Positions 20,081 to 28,215 of a stretch of 64,000 nucleotides of DNA are shown in pieces. Below the pieces are notes generated by a model. The model did not search any database and had not been told where the DNA came from. It saw only the letters and a list, made by a program, of their open reading frames with translations. The stretch comes from Salinisphaera sp. GTDB taxonomy: Bacteria; Pseudomonadota; Gammaproteobacteria; Nevskiales; Salinisphaeraceae. The first letter of the stretch is position 1. Each line of letters starts with the position of its first letter. The position numbers and the translations under genes were made by a program. The stretch spans positions 1 to 64,000 of the forward strand of contig NZ_PBYA01000029.1 of NCBI RefSeq assembly GCF_002729955.1. The letters run 5' to 3'.

Positions 20081-21412
20081 CTATTCGGCGTCGAGCGTTT
20101 TCGCCTGTTTTTGAAACGCCCGAATTCGCCGTGCTGCGGCCAGCTCGGAACGGATATGCCCGAACAGGCCTCGGGCCAGCGGCATGCGCCAGTCGGGCTC
20201 CAGCCCCCGCCCCAGGCGCATGAGCTGCATGTAGTACCAGCCCATCTGGGAAAAGATATTCAGAAAGCGTAGCGCCGACATCGATGAGCGCGGCCCGAAT
20301 ATGCCCTGGCCATAGGCCAGATCGGCGCCCGGGTCGGTGGCTTCGACCGTGGTGCCATCGAACAGGCGTGCCACGAAGTTCGGGTCCACGCACAGCGGCC
20401 GGCCCAGGCCGATGATGTCGGTATCGCCGCTGTCGAGCGCCTCGAGCATGGCATCGCGCGAGCGAAAACCGCCGGTCACCATCAGGGGCATGGTCGCCAC
20501 TTCACGGATCAGCGCGGCATATTCCAGGAAATAGGCTTCGCGACGGCGGGTGCTCGCACGGGGCGCTTCGGCCTGACTTTCGTCGCCGCTGTGGCCCAGC
20601 AGGCGCGGCTGCTCGTAGCTGCCGCCCGATATCTCCAGCAGATCGATATCGCAGTCGCCCAGCCAGCGCACGACCTGAATGCATTCGTCGTTGCTGAAGC
20701 CGCCCTTCTGAAAATCAGCCGAGTTGAGCTTGACGCCGATCGCGAAATCCTTGCCCACGGCCTCGCGTACTGCCCGTACCACGGCAAGCAGAAGCCGTGC
20801 CCGGTTTTCCAGACTGCCGCCATAGGCATCCCGGCGCCGATTGGTTACCGGCGACAGGAATTCGCTGAGCAGATAGCCGTGCGCACTATGGATCTGCACA
20901 CCGTCGAAGCCGGCCTCGCGAGCGACGGTCGCCGCGTTCACGAAGCGCTCGATCACGCTGGCAATGCCCTGTTCGGTAAGCGCGCGCGGCGTGCGGTAGG
21001 CGCCGAGTAGCTTGAGGCCCACCGGCGACGGCGCAACCGGGCGCGGGGTGCAGTACAGTGGCGCCTGGCGCCCGGCATGCGACAGCTGCATCCAGACCCG
21101 ACTGCCGCCTTCTCTTGCGGCCGCGGCCCAACGCGCGAGTGCTTCGCGATCGGCATCGCCGTCGATAACCACATTGCCCGGGCGCTCCAGGTCCCAGCGA
21201 TCGATCTGCACGTTACCGGTGATCAACAGGCCCGCGCCGCCGTGAGACCAGCGCCGATAGAGTGTTGCGAGCTCAGACGTGGGATTCATGCGGGCATCGG
21301 CCAGTCCCTCGGTCATCGCCGCCTTGGCGATGCAGTTGGGCAGCGACTGGCCACAGGGCAGCACGAGCGGTTCGCGCAGACGGGCGACGGCATCTTTCGA
21401 CGAGTTCGACAT
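20081..21412 (-). CDS. NADH:flavin oxidoreductase (old yellow enzyme family)
   Basis: MTEGLAD, GVQIHSAHGYLLSEFLSPVTNRRRDAYGGSLENRARLL, IGLGRPLCVDPNF. Start at 21412 (MSNSSKD) or 21430. Confidence 0.9.
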   Translation of the reverse strand: MSNSSKDAVARLREPLVLPCGQSLPNCIAKAAMTEGLADARMNPTSELATLYRRWSHGGAGLLITGNVQIDRWDLERPGNVVIDGDADREALARWAAAAREGGSRVWMQLSHAGRQAPLYCTPRPVAPSPVGLKLLGAYRTPRALTEQGIASVIERFVNAATVAREAGFDGVQIHSAHGYLLSEFLSPVTNRRRDAYGGSLENRARLLLAVVRAVREAVGKDFAIGVKLNSADFQKGGFSNDECIQVVRWLGDCDIDLLEISGGSYEQPRLLGHSGDESQAEAPRASTRRREAYFLEYAALIREVATMPLMVTGGFRSRDAMLEALDSGDTDIIGLGRPLCVDPNFVARLFDGTTVEATDPGADLAYGQGIFGPRSSMSALRFLNIFSQMGWYYMQLMRLGRGLEPDWRMPLARGLFGHIRSELAAARRIRAFQKQAKTLDAE

Positions 21413-21637
21413 GGCAGCGTTCGCTTTCATGGGCCGCAGGATCGAATGGCTGCAGGCGGGCATTGCATTCGTTGCGGTCGGGTTGTTGCTTTGTCGAGCA
21501 TAGCCGCTCGAACGCCCTGGCGCACGGGCGCGCCGGCCACGGCGAAAGCCAGGCGGGTGCTTGCTCTTTGAAGGCCCCCACCGCGACCATGCCTCGTTTG
21601 TGGCAACTGGCTGTCGCGCACGAGCGTATCCCGACCC

Positions 21638-22756
21638 ATGGCGGCAAACGAACTCTTCCGGCAATACCAGCCCTGCCGCACGGCATCGGTGGCCGCGATC
21701 GTGCTGGCCGGCTGTCTCCTGGTGGCGGCGATCGCCGGCTGCAGTGCTGCAGACAGCCCGTCGGCCCGCTTCGATGACTATCTCACCCGCCTGGCCCGTA
21801 CGCTGGGCCAGGACCTGACGCCGGCCACGCCCGACGCGCGCCGCCACTATCCGGCGCGACGCCGGCTGCTGCGCCCGGTGGAAACGCCGCGCACCGGCTG
21901 GATCGGCTTTTTCAGGCTGCATCGATGCGGGCTGGTGAATCTCGTGTCCGAGCGCAACAGCATTCTCGGGCGGGTCGCACCGCCCCAGGCACGCCTGGCT
22001 TACGAGGCCCAGCTTCTGGCCGGCCTGACGCATTGTCGGGCCGGCTTCGATCGCGACACGCTCGCCGCGGCCGATGACGACGAGCGCGACTTCGTGGCCC
22101 ATCTGGACGAACTGATCGCGCTCAAACACCAGGCCCGGGGTGCGATGATCTGGAATCAGACCTTTGCCAGTGCGCCGATGGCGCATCTGTTCAGCGTCGC
22201 GGGCGGCGATGCGGGGCTTGCGCCCAGTCTTGCCGGTCGCGCGCCGCGGGCGGCACTCGCCCAGCTGGCCACGGCCGCCCGACGACTGCGCGAAGACAAG
22301 CCGGTCGACGAGGCACGGCTTGCCGATGCCTACGAAACGCTCGATGCCAGCGAATACGGCGGCAGTCTGCAGATCGCCGCCCTTGAGGCGAGCGCCGAAT
22401 TGGAGCGCGCAAGTCAGCTCATTCGTGCGCGGTTGGCCGCACGACCGCTGTGCTTCAACAACAAGCCGAACCGGCGCGCACGGGTACTGCGCACGATCCT
22501 GCTCGAAATCTACGGCACAGGGGTTCAGTCCTATCTCGCCGATCTGGTCAGGGCCGGGCGTCTATGGCGCGCCGCGGTCGACGAGCTGATCGAGGCCCAG
22601 GGCGTGGCGCCCGGGGCCGCGTTCACGCGTTACAGACAGCACACGCTGAGCGCCGATCACGGCGTATGGGCCGATCTGGACGCCGCCATCCAGCGGCACA
22701 CGCAGGATTGGCAGCAGGCGATGCGCCAGTGCAATCTCATGCCGGGCAGCGAATGA
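21638..22756 (+). CDS. DUF3080-like lipoprotein
   Basis: Signal/lipobox AAIAGCSA; FFRLHRCGLVNLVSERNSILGRVAPPQARLAYE. Confidence 0.7.
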   Translation: MAANELFRQYQPCRTASVAAIVLAGCLLVAAIAGCSAADSPSARFDDYLTRLARTLGQDLTPATPDARRHYPARRRLLRPVETPRTGWIGFFRLHRCGLVNLVSERNSILGRVAPPQARLAYEAQLLAGLTHCRAGFDRDTLAAADDDERDFVAHLDELIALKHQARGAMIWNQTFASAPMAHLFSVAGGDAGLAPSLAGRAPRAALAQLATAARRLREDKPVDEARLADAYETLDASEYGGSLQIAALEASAELERASQLIRARLAARPLCFNNKPNRRARVLRTILLEIYGTGVQSYLADLVRAGRLWRAAVDELIEAQGVAPGAAFTRYRQHTLSADHGVWADLDAAIQRHTQDWQQAMRQCNLMPGSE

Positions 22757-22757
22757 G

Positions 22758-23252
22758 CTAGTCTTTAATCTGGCGCTGCGCCGGGCTGACGGCGCGCTGT
22801 GCCGGGGCCACCTTGCGACCGGTATCCGGGCGGTTATAGCTCGGCTGGGCGCTGTTACGGCGATGGCCCTCGTTTCGATAGTCGCCGCCAGCCTGTTGTC
22901 CCCAGCCGTGAACGCCCGGGGCAGCCGGCGCGCCGTAGCGCCCGCCCGCGCCGGGATGCTCGAACACGCGGCCGTGCCCGCCATAGCTCGGACCGTAGGC
23001 ATAGCCGCCGCGTCCATAGCGACGATACTGGGGATACACCGGTACCACCGGCGTGTGGTATTCCTCGTAGCGAAAGCCGCTCGAGGGGCCATACACTTCG
23101 GTACGCCGCTGGCTGTTGTAGCTGCCAAACGGCGTCGATCGGTGCTGCTGATCGATGATCACGATGCCGGAGTTGTCGGCCGCCATGGCGCCGGGCGCCG
23201 CGATCAACGCGCCGCCGAATGCCATGGCACCGATGAAGATTTTCGCCCGCAT
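22758..23252 (-). CDS. Secreted Gly/Tyr/Arg-rich hypothetical protein
   Basis: Signal peptide MRAKIFIGAMAFGGALIAAPGAMAA, then YRRYGRGGYAYGPSYGGHGRVF low-complexity; start ATG at 23252. Confidence 0.65.
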   Translation of the reverse strand: MRAKIFIGAMAFGGALIAAPGAMAADNSGIVIIDQQHRSTPFGSYNSQRRTEVYGPSSGFRYEEYHTPVVPVYPQYRRYGRGGYAYGPSYGGHGRVFEHPGAGGRYGAPAAPGVHGWGQQAGGDYRNEGHRRNSAQPSYNRPDTGRKVAPAQRAVSPAQRQIKD

Positions 23253-23403
23253 GATGGGGTGCCTCCTGCAGCGAATGCTGCCTGTGCAAACGCCAGCGTG
23301 CGCACGGCCGCGTGAATCCGCCATGAATGGGCTGCGCCGGCCAGAATTAAGGATGTGTTCAGCGCTTTACGCTTAGTTTTACTGCGACGCTAGGGGACAC
23401 ATC

Positions 23404-23838
23404 ATGAAATCGAACATTCTGCCGTTTCGTTATCTTTTTGCAGTCGGCATGGCCGCGTCCTCCCTGCTCGTGGCCGGTTGCGCCAGCAATCCCCGCCCTC
23501 AGGTCGACCCCATCTTCCAGGCGGTTCCGGGCGGTCAGTACGAATGCTACTACCAGAACGACGATCGCAACGTCGCGGTCAAGGGCGCGACCAGCAAGGC
23601 CGGCCAGGCCCTGATCGGTGCGGCCGCGGGCGGCGTTGTGGGTAACCAGTTCGGCGGCGGTTCCGGGCGTGATATCGCCACCGGCCTGGGTGCACTGGCC
23701 GGCGCGGGCGCCGGTGCCTGGAACGCCCAGCGCATGGAAAACAACCGGCTCAATGACTGCCTGCAGCGCAGCAACGGCTATCGCAATACCGCGCCCGCCG
23801 GGAATGCGTCGCCGTCCGGTTTTCGCAGCAGCTTCTAG
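23404..23838 (+). CDS. Glycine-zipper lipoprotein
   Basis: Lipobox LLVAGCAS; AGQALIGAAAGGVVGNQFGGGSGRDIATGLGALAGAGAGA. Confidence 0.75.
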   Translation: MKSNILPFRYLFAVGMAASSLLVAGCASNPRPQVDPIFQAVPGGQYECYYQNDDRNVAVKGATSKAGQALIGAAAGGVVGNQFGGGSGRDIATGLGALAGAGAGAWNAQRMENNRLNDCLQRSNGYRNTAPAGNASPSGFRSSF

Positions 23839-23865
23839 CACCGGCAAGGCCAGCCCTGTATCGCC

Positions 23866-24225
23866 ATGACGCGCCCCACGATCGACGCCGATATTGCATT
23901 CGCGAGCCTGCGATTGATCGCACTGGCCGTGCTCATGCTGCTCGTCTGCCCGATCGCACTGGCCCAGTTCGAGGGCAACGCGCTCAGCGCGCCGCTGGCC
24001 GAACAGGCCGGGCCGGGCCACAGCTCGGCGCCTGAGGCGGCCAAAGGCGAAGCCCGCCCGGAACCCAATGTCGCGCCGGCAGAAGCCGCCCGGCGCGCCT
24101 CACGGGAATACGGCGGGCGCGTGCTCAACGTGGTACTGGAAGACGGCCCCGGCGGCCCCTACTATCGTGTGAAGCTACTGGACGGCGGGCGCGTGCATAT
24201 TGTGCATGTGGAAGCACGCCATTAG
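23866..24225 (+). CDS. PepSY-like secreted protein
   Basis: Signal peptide; AARRASREYGGRVLNVVLEDGPGGPYYRVKLLDGGRVHIVHVEA resembles PepSY; directly upstream of a two-component system. Confidence 0.6.
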   Translation: MTRPTIDADIAFASLRLIALAVLMLLVCPIALAQFEGNALSAPLAEQAGPGHSSAPEAAKGEARPEPNVAPAEAARRASREYGGRVLNVVLEDGPGGPYYRVKLLDGGRVHIVHVEARH

Positions 24226-24249
24226 ACCCAAGTAAAACACGGGGACGCT

Positions 24250-24957
24250 ATGCGAGCACTGGTTATCGAGGACGATGTGGACCTGCGCGAACAGATCTGT
24301 GCGCAGCTGCGCAGCGACGGGTTTGCGGTCGATGCCACGGGCGAAGGCGAAGAAGGCCTGTTCTTTGCGCTGGAGTATCCCATCGATATCGCCATCGTCG
24401 ACCTCGGCCTGCCCGGGCCTACCGGCCTGGACATCATCCGCGAGGTACGCGAAGCCGGGCTCGATTATCCCGTGCTTATCCTCACCGCCCGCAGCCGCTG
24501 GCAGGACAAGGTGGAAGGCCTGGAGACCGGCGCCGACGACTATGTGGTGAAACCGTTTCAGCCGGAAGAACTCACCGCCCGTATTCAGGCACTGGTTCGA
24601 CGTTCGCGTGGCTGGGCCCAGCCGAAGCTTGAATCCGGCGATATCGTGCTGGATACCGCCCGCCAGGAGGTATTCGTGGCCGGTGAATCGGTGGAGCTGA
24701 CCGCCTACGAGTACCGCGTGCTCGAACATCTGATGCTGCATGCCGGCGAAGTGGTGTCGAAAACCGCGCTCACCGAACATATCTACGAAGAGAACGCCGA
24801 GCGCGACTCCAACGTGATCGAGGTATTCGTACGCCGCCTGCGCGCCAAACTCGACCCCGAGGGCGTGCGCAAACCCATTGAAACGCTGCGCGGGCGAGGT
24901 TATCGGTTGGCACGGGATGCGCGCACGCCGACGAGCGACTCCGCCCAGCCCTCGTGA
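24250..24957 (+). CDS. OmpR-family response regulator (PhoP-like)
   Basis: Receiver DLGLPGPTGLD, LTARSRWQDKVEGLETGADDYVVKPF, winged-helix C-terminus. Confidence 0.9.
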   Translation: MRALVIEDDVDLREQICAQLRSDGFAVDATGEGEEGLFFALEYPIDIAIVDLGLPGPTGLDIIREVREAGLDYPVLILTARSRWQDKVEGLETGADDYVVKPFQPEELTARIQALVRRSRGWAQPKLESGDIVLDTARQEVFVAGESVELTAYEYRVLEHLMLHAGEVVSKTALTEHIYEENAERDSNVIEVFVRRLRAKLDPEGVRKPIETLRGRGYRLARDARTPTSDSAQPS

Positions 24958-26297
24958 TGAACTCACTGCGGGCGCGGCTGCTGGCCGCCACCGCGGTTCT
25001 TCTGCTGGCCTTTATCGGGTTGACCGGCGTGGCGCTGGAAACCGCGGTCAGCGAGCGCGCCGATCAGGCCGAGCACGACCGCCTGCAGGGGCTGAGCTAT
25101 GCGCTGCTGGGCAGCGCCGAGATCACCGAAGACGGCAGCTTCAAGGTCGCCCCGCGCGTGCTGCCCGAATCCGATCTCACCCGGCCCGACTCCGGCCTGT
25201 ACGCCATGGTGCTCGACGAAAACGGCGAATCGATCTGGCGCTCCCCTTCTCTGCTCGACCCGTTGGAGCTGGATACGCTGCCGGCTGTCGGCGAATGGCA
25301 GTTCATGCGCATTTACCCCGGCAAGAATACGCTCATCACCCTCTCGTTCGGCTTTCGCTGGGTTACCGATGCCGGCACGGACTATCGCTACACGCTGGTC
25401 GTGGCCGAAGACGCCCGCACCTTCATCAAGCAGATGCAGCGTTTTCGCGGTGTGCTGTGGACGCTGCTGAGCGCATCGGCATTGATCCTGCTGATCGTGG
25501 AACTGTTCATCCTGCGCTGGGGACTGGCGCCGCTGCGCCGGCTTGCCCGCAATCTCGCCAATCTCCAGGCGCACGAGAAACGACGTATCGAAGGCCGCTA
25601 CCCGGATGAAATCCAGCCGCTGGTGAGCAACCTCAACACGATGCTCTCCAACGATCAGGCCCGCCTGACCCGCTATCGCAATGCACTTGGCGATCTGGCC
25701 CACAGCCTGAAGACGCCGATGGCGGTGCTGCGCGGCCTGGCCGAAGACGAAAAGCTCGAGCCAGCCCAGCGCCACGGGCTGCGCACCCAGCTGGCCCGAA
25801 TGAACGATATTCTCGACTACCAGCTGCAAAAAGCGGCCGCGGCCGGCAAGCGCAGCCTGGCGGTGTCGATCGCCATCGCCCCGGTGGCCCACAAACTGGC
25901 CCGTGCGCTGACCAAGGTCTATGCCGAACAGGGCACGCGTTTCGAAGTGCATATCCCGGACACGGTCAAGGCGCCGATCGACGAAGGCGACCTGACCGAA
26001 CTGCTGGGTACGCTGATGGACAATGCCGCCAAATACGGCGACGGCGAGGTGGAGGTGCGCGCCGGCATGCGCGACGGCGACCTGTACCTGCAGATCGACG
26101 ATAATGGCGCCGGCTTTGGCGAGGGCTCCACCGAACGCCTGCTCGAACGCGGCGTACGCGCCGACACCAGTCGCGAGGGCCAGGGCCTGGGGCTTGCCGT
26201 GGCCGCCGAAATCGTACGTTCCTATACCGGCGACATCACCCTCACCCGCTGCGAAAAAGGCGGGGCCCGCGTGGAGATCGTGCTCCCGGCCGAGTGA
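24954..26297 (+). CDS. Sensor histidine kinase (PhoQ-like)
   Basis: HAMP-like region, LGDLAHSLKTPMAVLRG H-box, NAAKYGDG N-box, DNGAGF; overlaps RR stop. Confidence 0.9.
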   Translation: MMNSLRARLLAATAVLLLAFIGLTGVALETAVSERADQAEHDRLQGLSYALLGSAEITEDGSFKVAPRVLPESDLTRPDSGLYAMVLDENGESIWRSPSLLDPLELDTLPAVGEWQFMRIYPGKNTLITLSFGFRWVTDAGTDYRYTLVVAEDARTFIKQMQRFRGVLWTLLSASALILLIVELFILRWGLAPLRRLARNLANLQAHEKRRIEGRYPDEIQPLVSNLNTMLSNDQARLTRYRNALGDLAHSLKTPMAVLRGLAEDEKLEPAQRHGLRTQLARMNDILDYQLQKAAAAGKRSLAVSIAIAPVAHKLARALTKVYAEQGTRFEVHIPDTVKAPIDEGDLTELLGTLMDNAAKYGDGEVEVRAGMRDGDLYLQIDDNGAGFGEGSTERLLERGVRADTSREGQGLGLAVAAEIVRSYTGDITLTRCEKGGARVEIVLPAE

Positions 26298-26416
26298 TAG
26301 GATGAGCCACGGGCGCCGGCCCGCCTCGGCCGACCAGGCGGCCGCACAGCCCTTGCGCGCCCCGGCCGACTGCTCGCCGCGCGTGCCTGTTTTGAAGATC
26401 AACCGACGGATTCAGC

Positions 26417-26929
26417 ATGGACAATTCCGATACCGCCCGCCGTCTCGACCCCGAACAACTGGATCCGGACGCGCTCGATCCGCGCACCTACCATCGCGTG
26501 ATCGGCCCGGCCCTCAAGGTAGCCGCCGATGCCGCGGCCAAGCGGGGCCATCCCACCCTGCATGACGACATGCCGGCCATGCTTGCCTTGGTGGAAATGG
26601 TCACGCGGCTGGCGGATCTGTTCAGCGAGCACTACCCCGATACCGCAAAGCAAGAGCCCATGCTCGAACACGCGGCTACCGGGGCCTGCGTGATGGTGTT
26701 CCAGCAGGCCAAACTGCCCGCCGATGCCATCGGCCAGTGCCTAGCCGCCCTCGAAACCGCCTACCGACAGCTCTACGAACACGAAGTGCTCGACGAGGCG
26801 CGCCCGTTCATTGCCATGGCCTGGGAGCATCTGGAGGACGAACAGCGCGAGGAGGCCGAAAAATGCCTGAAACAGGCGATCGAGCGCACCATCGCCGCGA
26901 TCGAGGCCTGGCAGACCCAGGTTCATTGA
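26417..26929 (+). CDS. Hypothetical cytoplasmic protein
   Basis: 170 aa, codon-biased ORF between HK and S49 peptidase. Confidence 0.5.
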   Translation: MDNSDTARRLDPEQLDPDALDPRTYHRVIGPALKVAADAAAKRGHPTLHDDMPAMLALVEMVTRLADLFSEHYPDTAKQEPMLEHAATGACVMVFQQAKLPADAIGQCLAALETAYRQLYEHEVLDEARPFIAMAWEHLEDEQREEAEKCLKQAIERTIAAIEAWQTQVH

Positions 26930-26930
26930 C

Positions 26931-27917
26931 GTGGGCGCCCGTGCGTTGACGGCCCTGCGACGGCTGTCGCTGCTGGTTGTTATCGTTGCCCTGTCCGGCT
27001 GTGTAGTCGTTTCGCCGTTTGGCCGCGGCGACAACGACCTGCATGAAGCCACCGTCCAGGGTGAGGGCCACAGCAAGATTCTGTGGCTGCCGGTATCGGG
27101 CTTCATCTCCGATGCCCCCTCGCAGCGCGCGCTGGGACTGGTACAGCAGCCCTCGACGCTGGCCACGATCAGCCGCGCGCTCGACAAGGCGGCCGAGGAC
27201 GATGCCATCGGCGCGGTGGTACTGCGGATCAACAGCCCCGGCGGCACCGTGGCCGCCGCCGACGAAATCCATGCCCGGATCGCGCGCTATCGCCGCGAAA
27301 CCGGCGTACCGGTGATCGCGAGCTTTGGCGGCGTGGCCGCGTCCGGCGGCTACTACGTGGCGATGGCGGCCGATTCCATGATCGCCCAGCCGACCTCCAT
27401 CACCGGCTCCATCGGCGTCATCATTCCGGGCGTGAACGCCAGCGGCCTGCTCGACAAGATCGGCGTGGAAAACGCCAGCTATGTGAGCGCGCAACACAAG
27501 GACATCATGTCGCCGCTGCGCGATGCCACGCCCGAGGAGCGCGCCATCATTCAGACCGTGGTGGATTCGCTGTTCGCGCGTTTCGTGAGCGTCGTCGAAG
27601 CCGGGCGCCCGGATCTGGACCGGGCCCATCTCGACGAAATCACCGACGGGCGCATCTTTGCAGCGGACGATGCCCTGCGGCTCGGCCTGATCGACAGGAT
27701 CGGCCATATCGATGACGTACTGGCCTTGGCGCGCGAAGCCGCCGGCACGGATTCCGCCCGGGTGATCCGCTACTACCAGGGCCGCAACGCGCCGACCTCG
27801 ATCCTGTCGGAAACCGCCGCCGCGGGCGGGCTGCGATTACAGGCGGGCGGCATGCCGGTCGATCTGTCGTTCGAGAGCCAGGCGGCAGCCCAGCCGCTCT
27901 ATCTCTGGCGGCCCTAG
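26931..27917 (+). CDS. S49 family peptidase (SppA-like), N-terminal signal/lipobox
   Basis: VLRINSPGGTVAAADEI, ASFGGVAASGGYYVAMAADSMIAQPTSITGSIGVI; stop TAG coincides with start of MITE-like element. Confidence 0.9.
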   Translation: MGARALTALRRLSLLVVIVALSGCVVVSPFGRGDNDLHEATVQGEGHSKILWLPVSGFISDAPSQRALGLVQQPSTLATISRALDKAAEDDAIGAVVLRINSPGGTVAAADEIHARIARYRRETGVPVIASFGGVAASGGYYVAMAADSMIAQPTSITGSIGVIIPGVNASGLLDKIGVENASYVSAQHKDIMSPLRDATPEERAIIQTVVDSLFARFVSVVEAGRPDLDRAHLDEITDGRIFAADDALRLGLIDRIGHIDDVLALAREAAGTDSARVIRYYQGRNAPTSILSETAAAGGLRLQAGGMPVDLSFESQAAAQPLYLWRP

Positions 27918-28198
27918 GGCATGTCGTCATGAGATAAGGCGGCGCATCGGCAGCCAAGCGCCGGCAAGACAAGGCATCGCGAGCGTCGCGTGGTTGTTCC
28001 ACGTAAGCGAACGATAACGCCGGATTGCCGGGGCTTGGCGGCCGACCGATCGTTATTCGTTGGGGGGTTGCCCGCGTCGGACGCGCCATGCGGCGTTGCG
28101 GACCTTGACCGTGGCCGGCCACGCTCGTCGGCCCGCGCCTTGCCTGACACGCCCGATGCGGGCAATGCGACGTCATATCTCATGACGACACGCCCTAG
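27914..28198. mobile_element. MITE-like non-autonomous element, 285 bp, 23-bp TIRs (ctagggcRtgtcgtcatgagata)
   Basis: Left 27914-27936 and right 28176-28198 are reverse complements with 1 mismatch; no transposase ORF inside; shorter relative at 55078-55142. Confidence 0.75.
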
Positions 28199-28215
28199 TT
28201 CTGTCGAACCGCGAT

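Noticed and set aside
27987-28002. parS-like TGTTCCACGTAAGCGA inside the MITE-like element
   Set aside because: Only the left half matches the parS consensus TGTTNCACGTGAAACA; the right half is too divergent.
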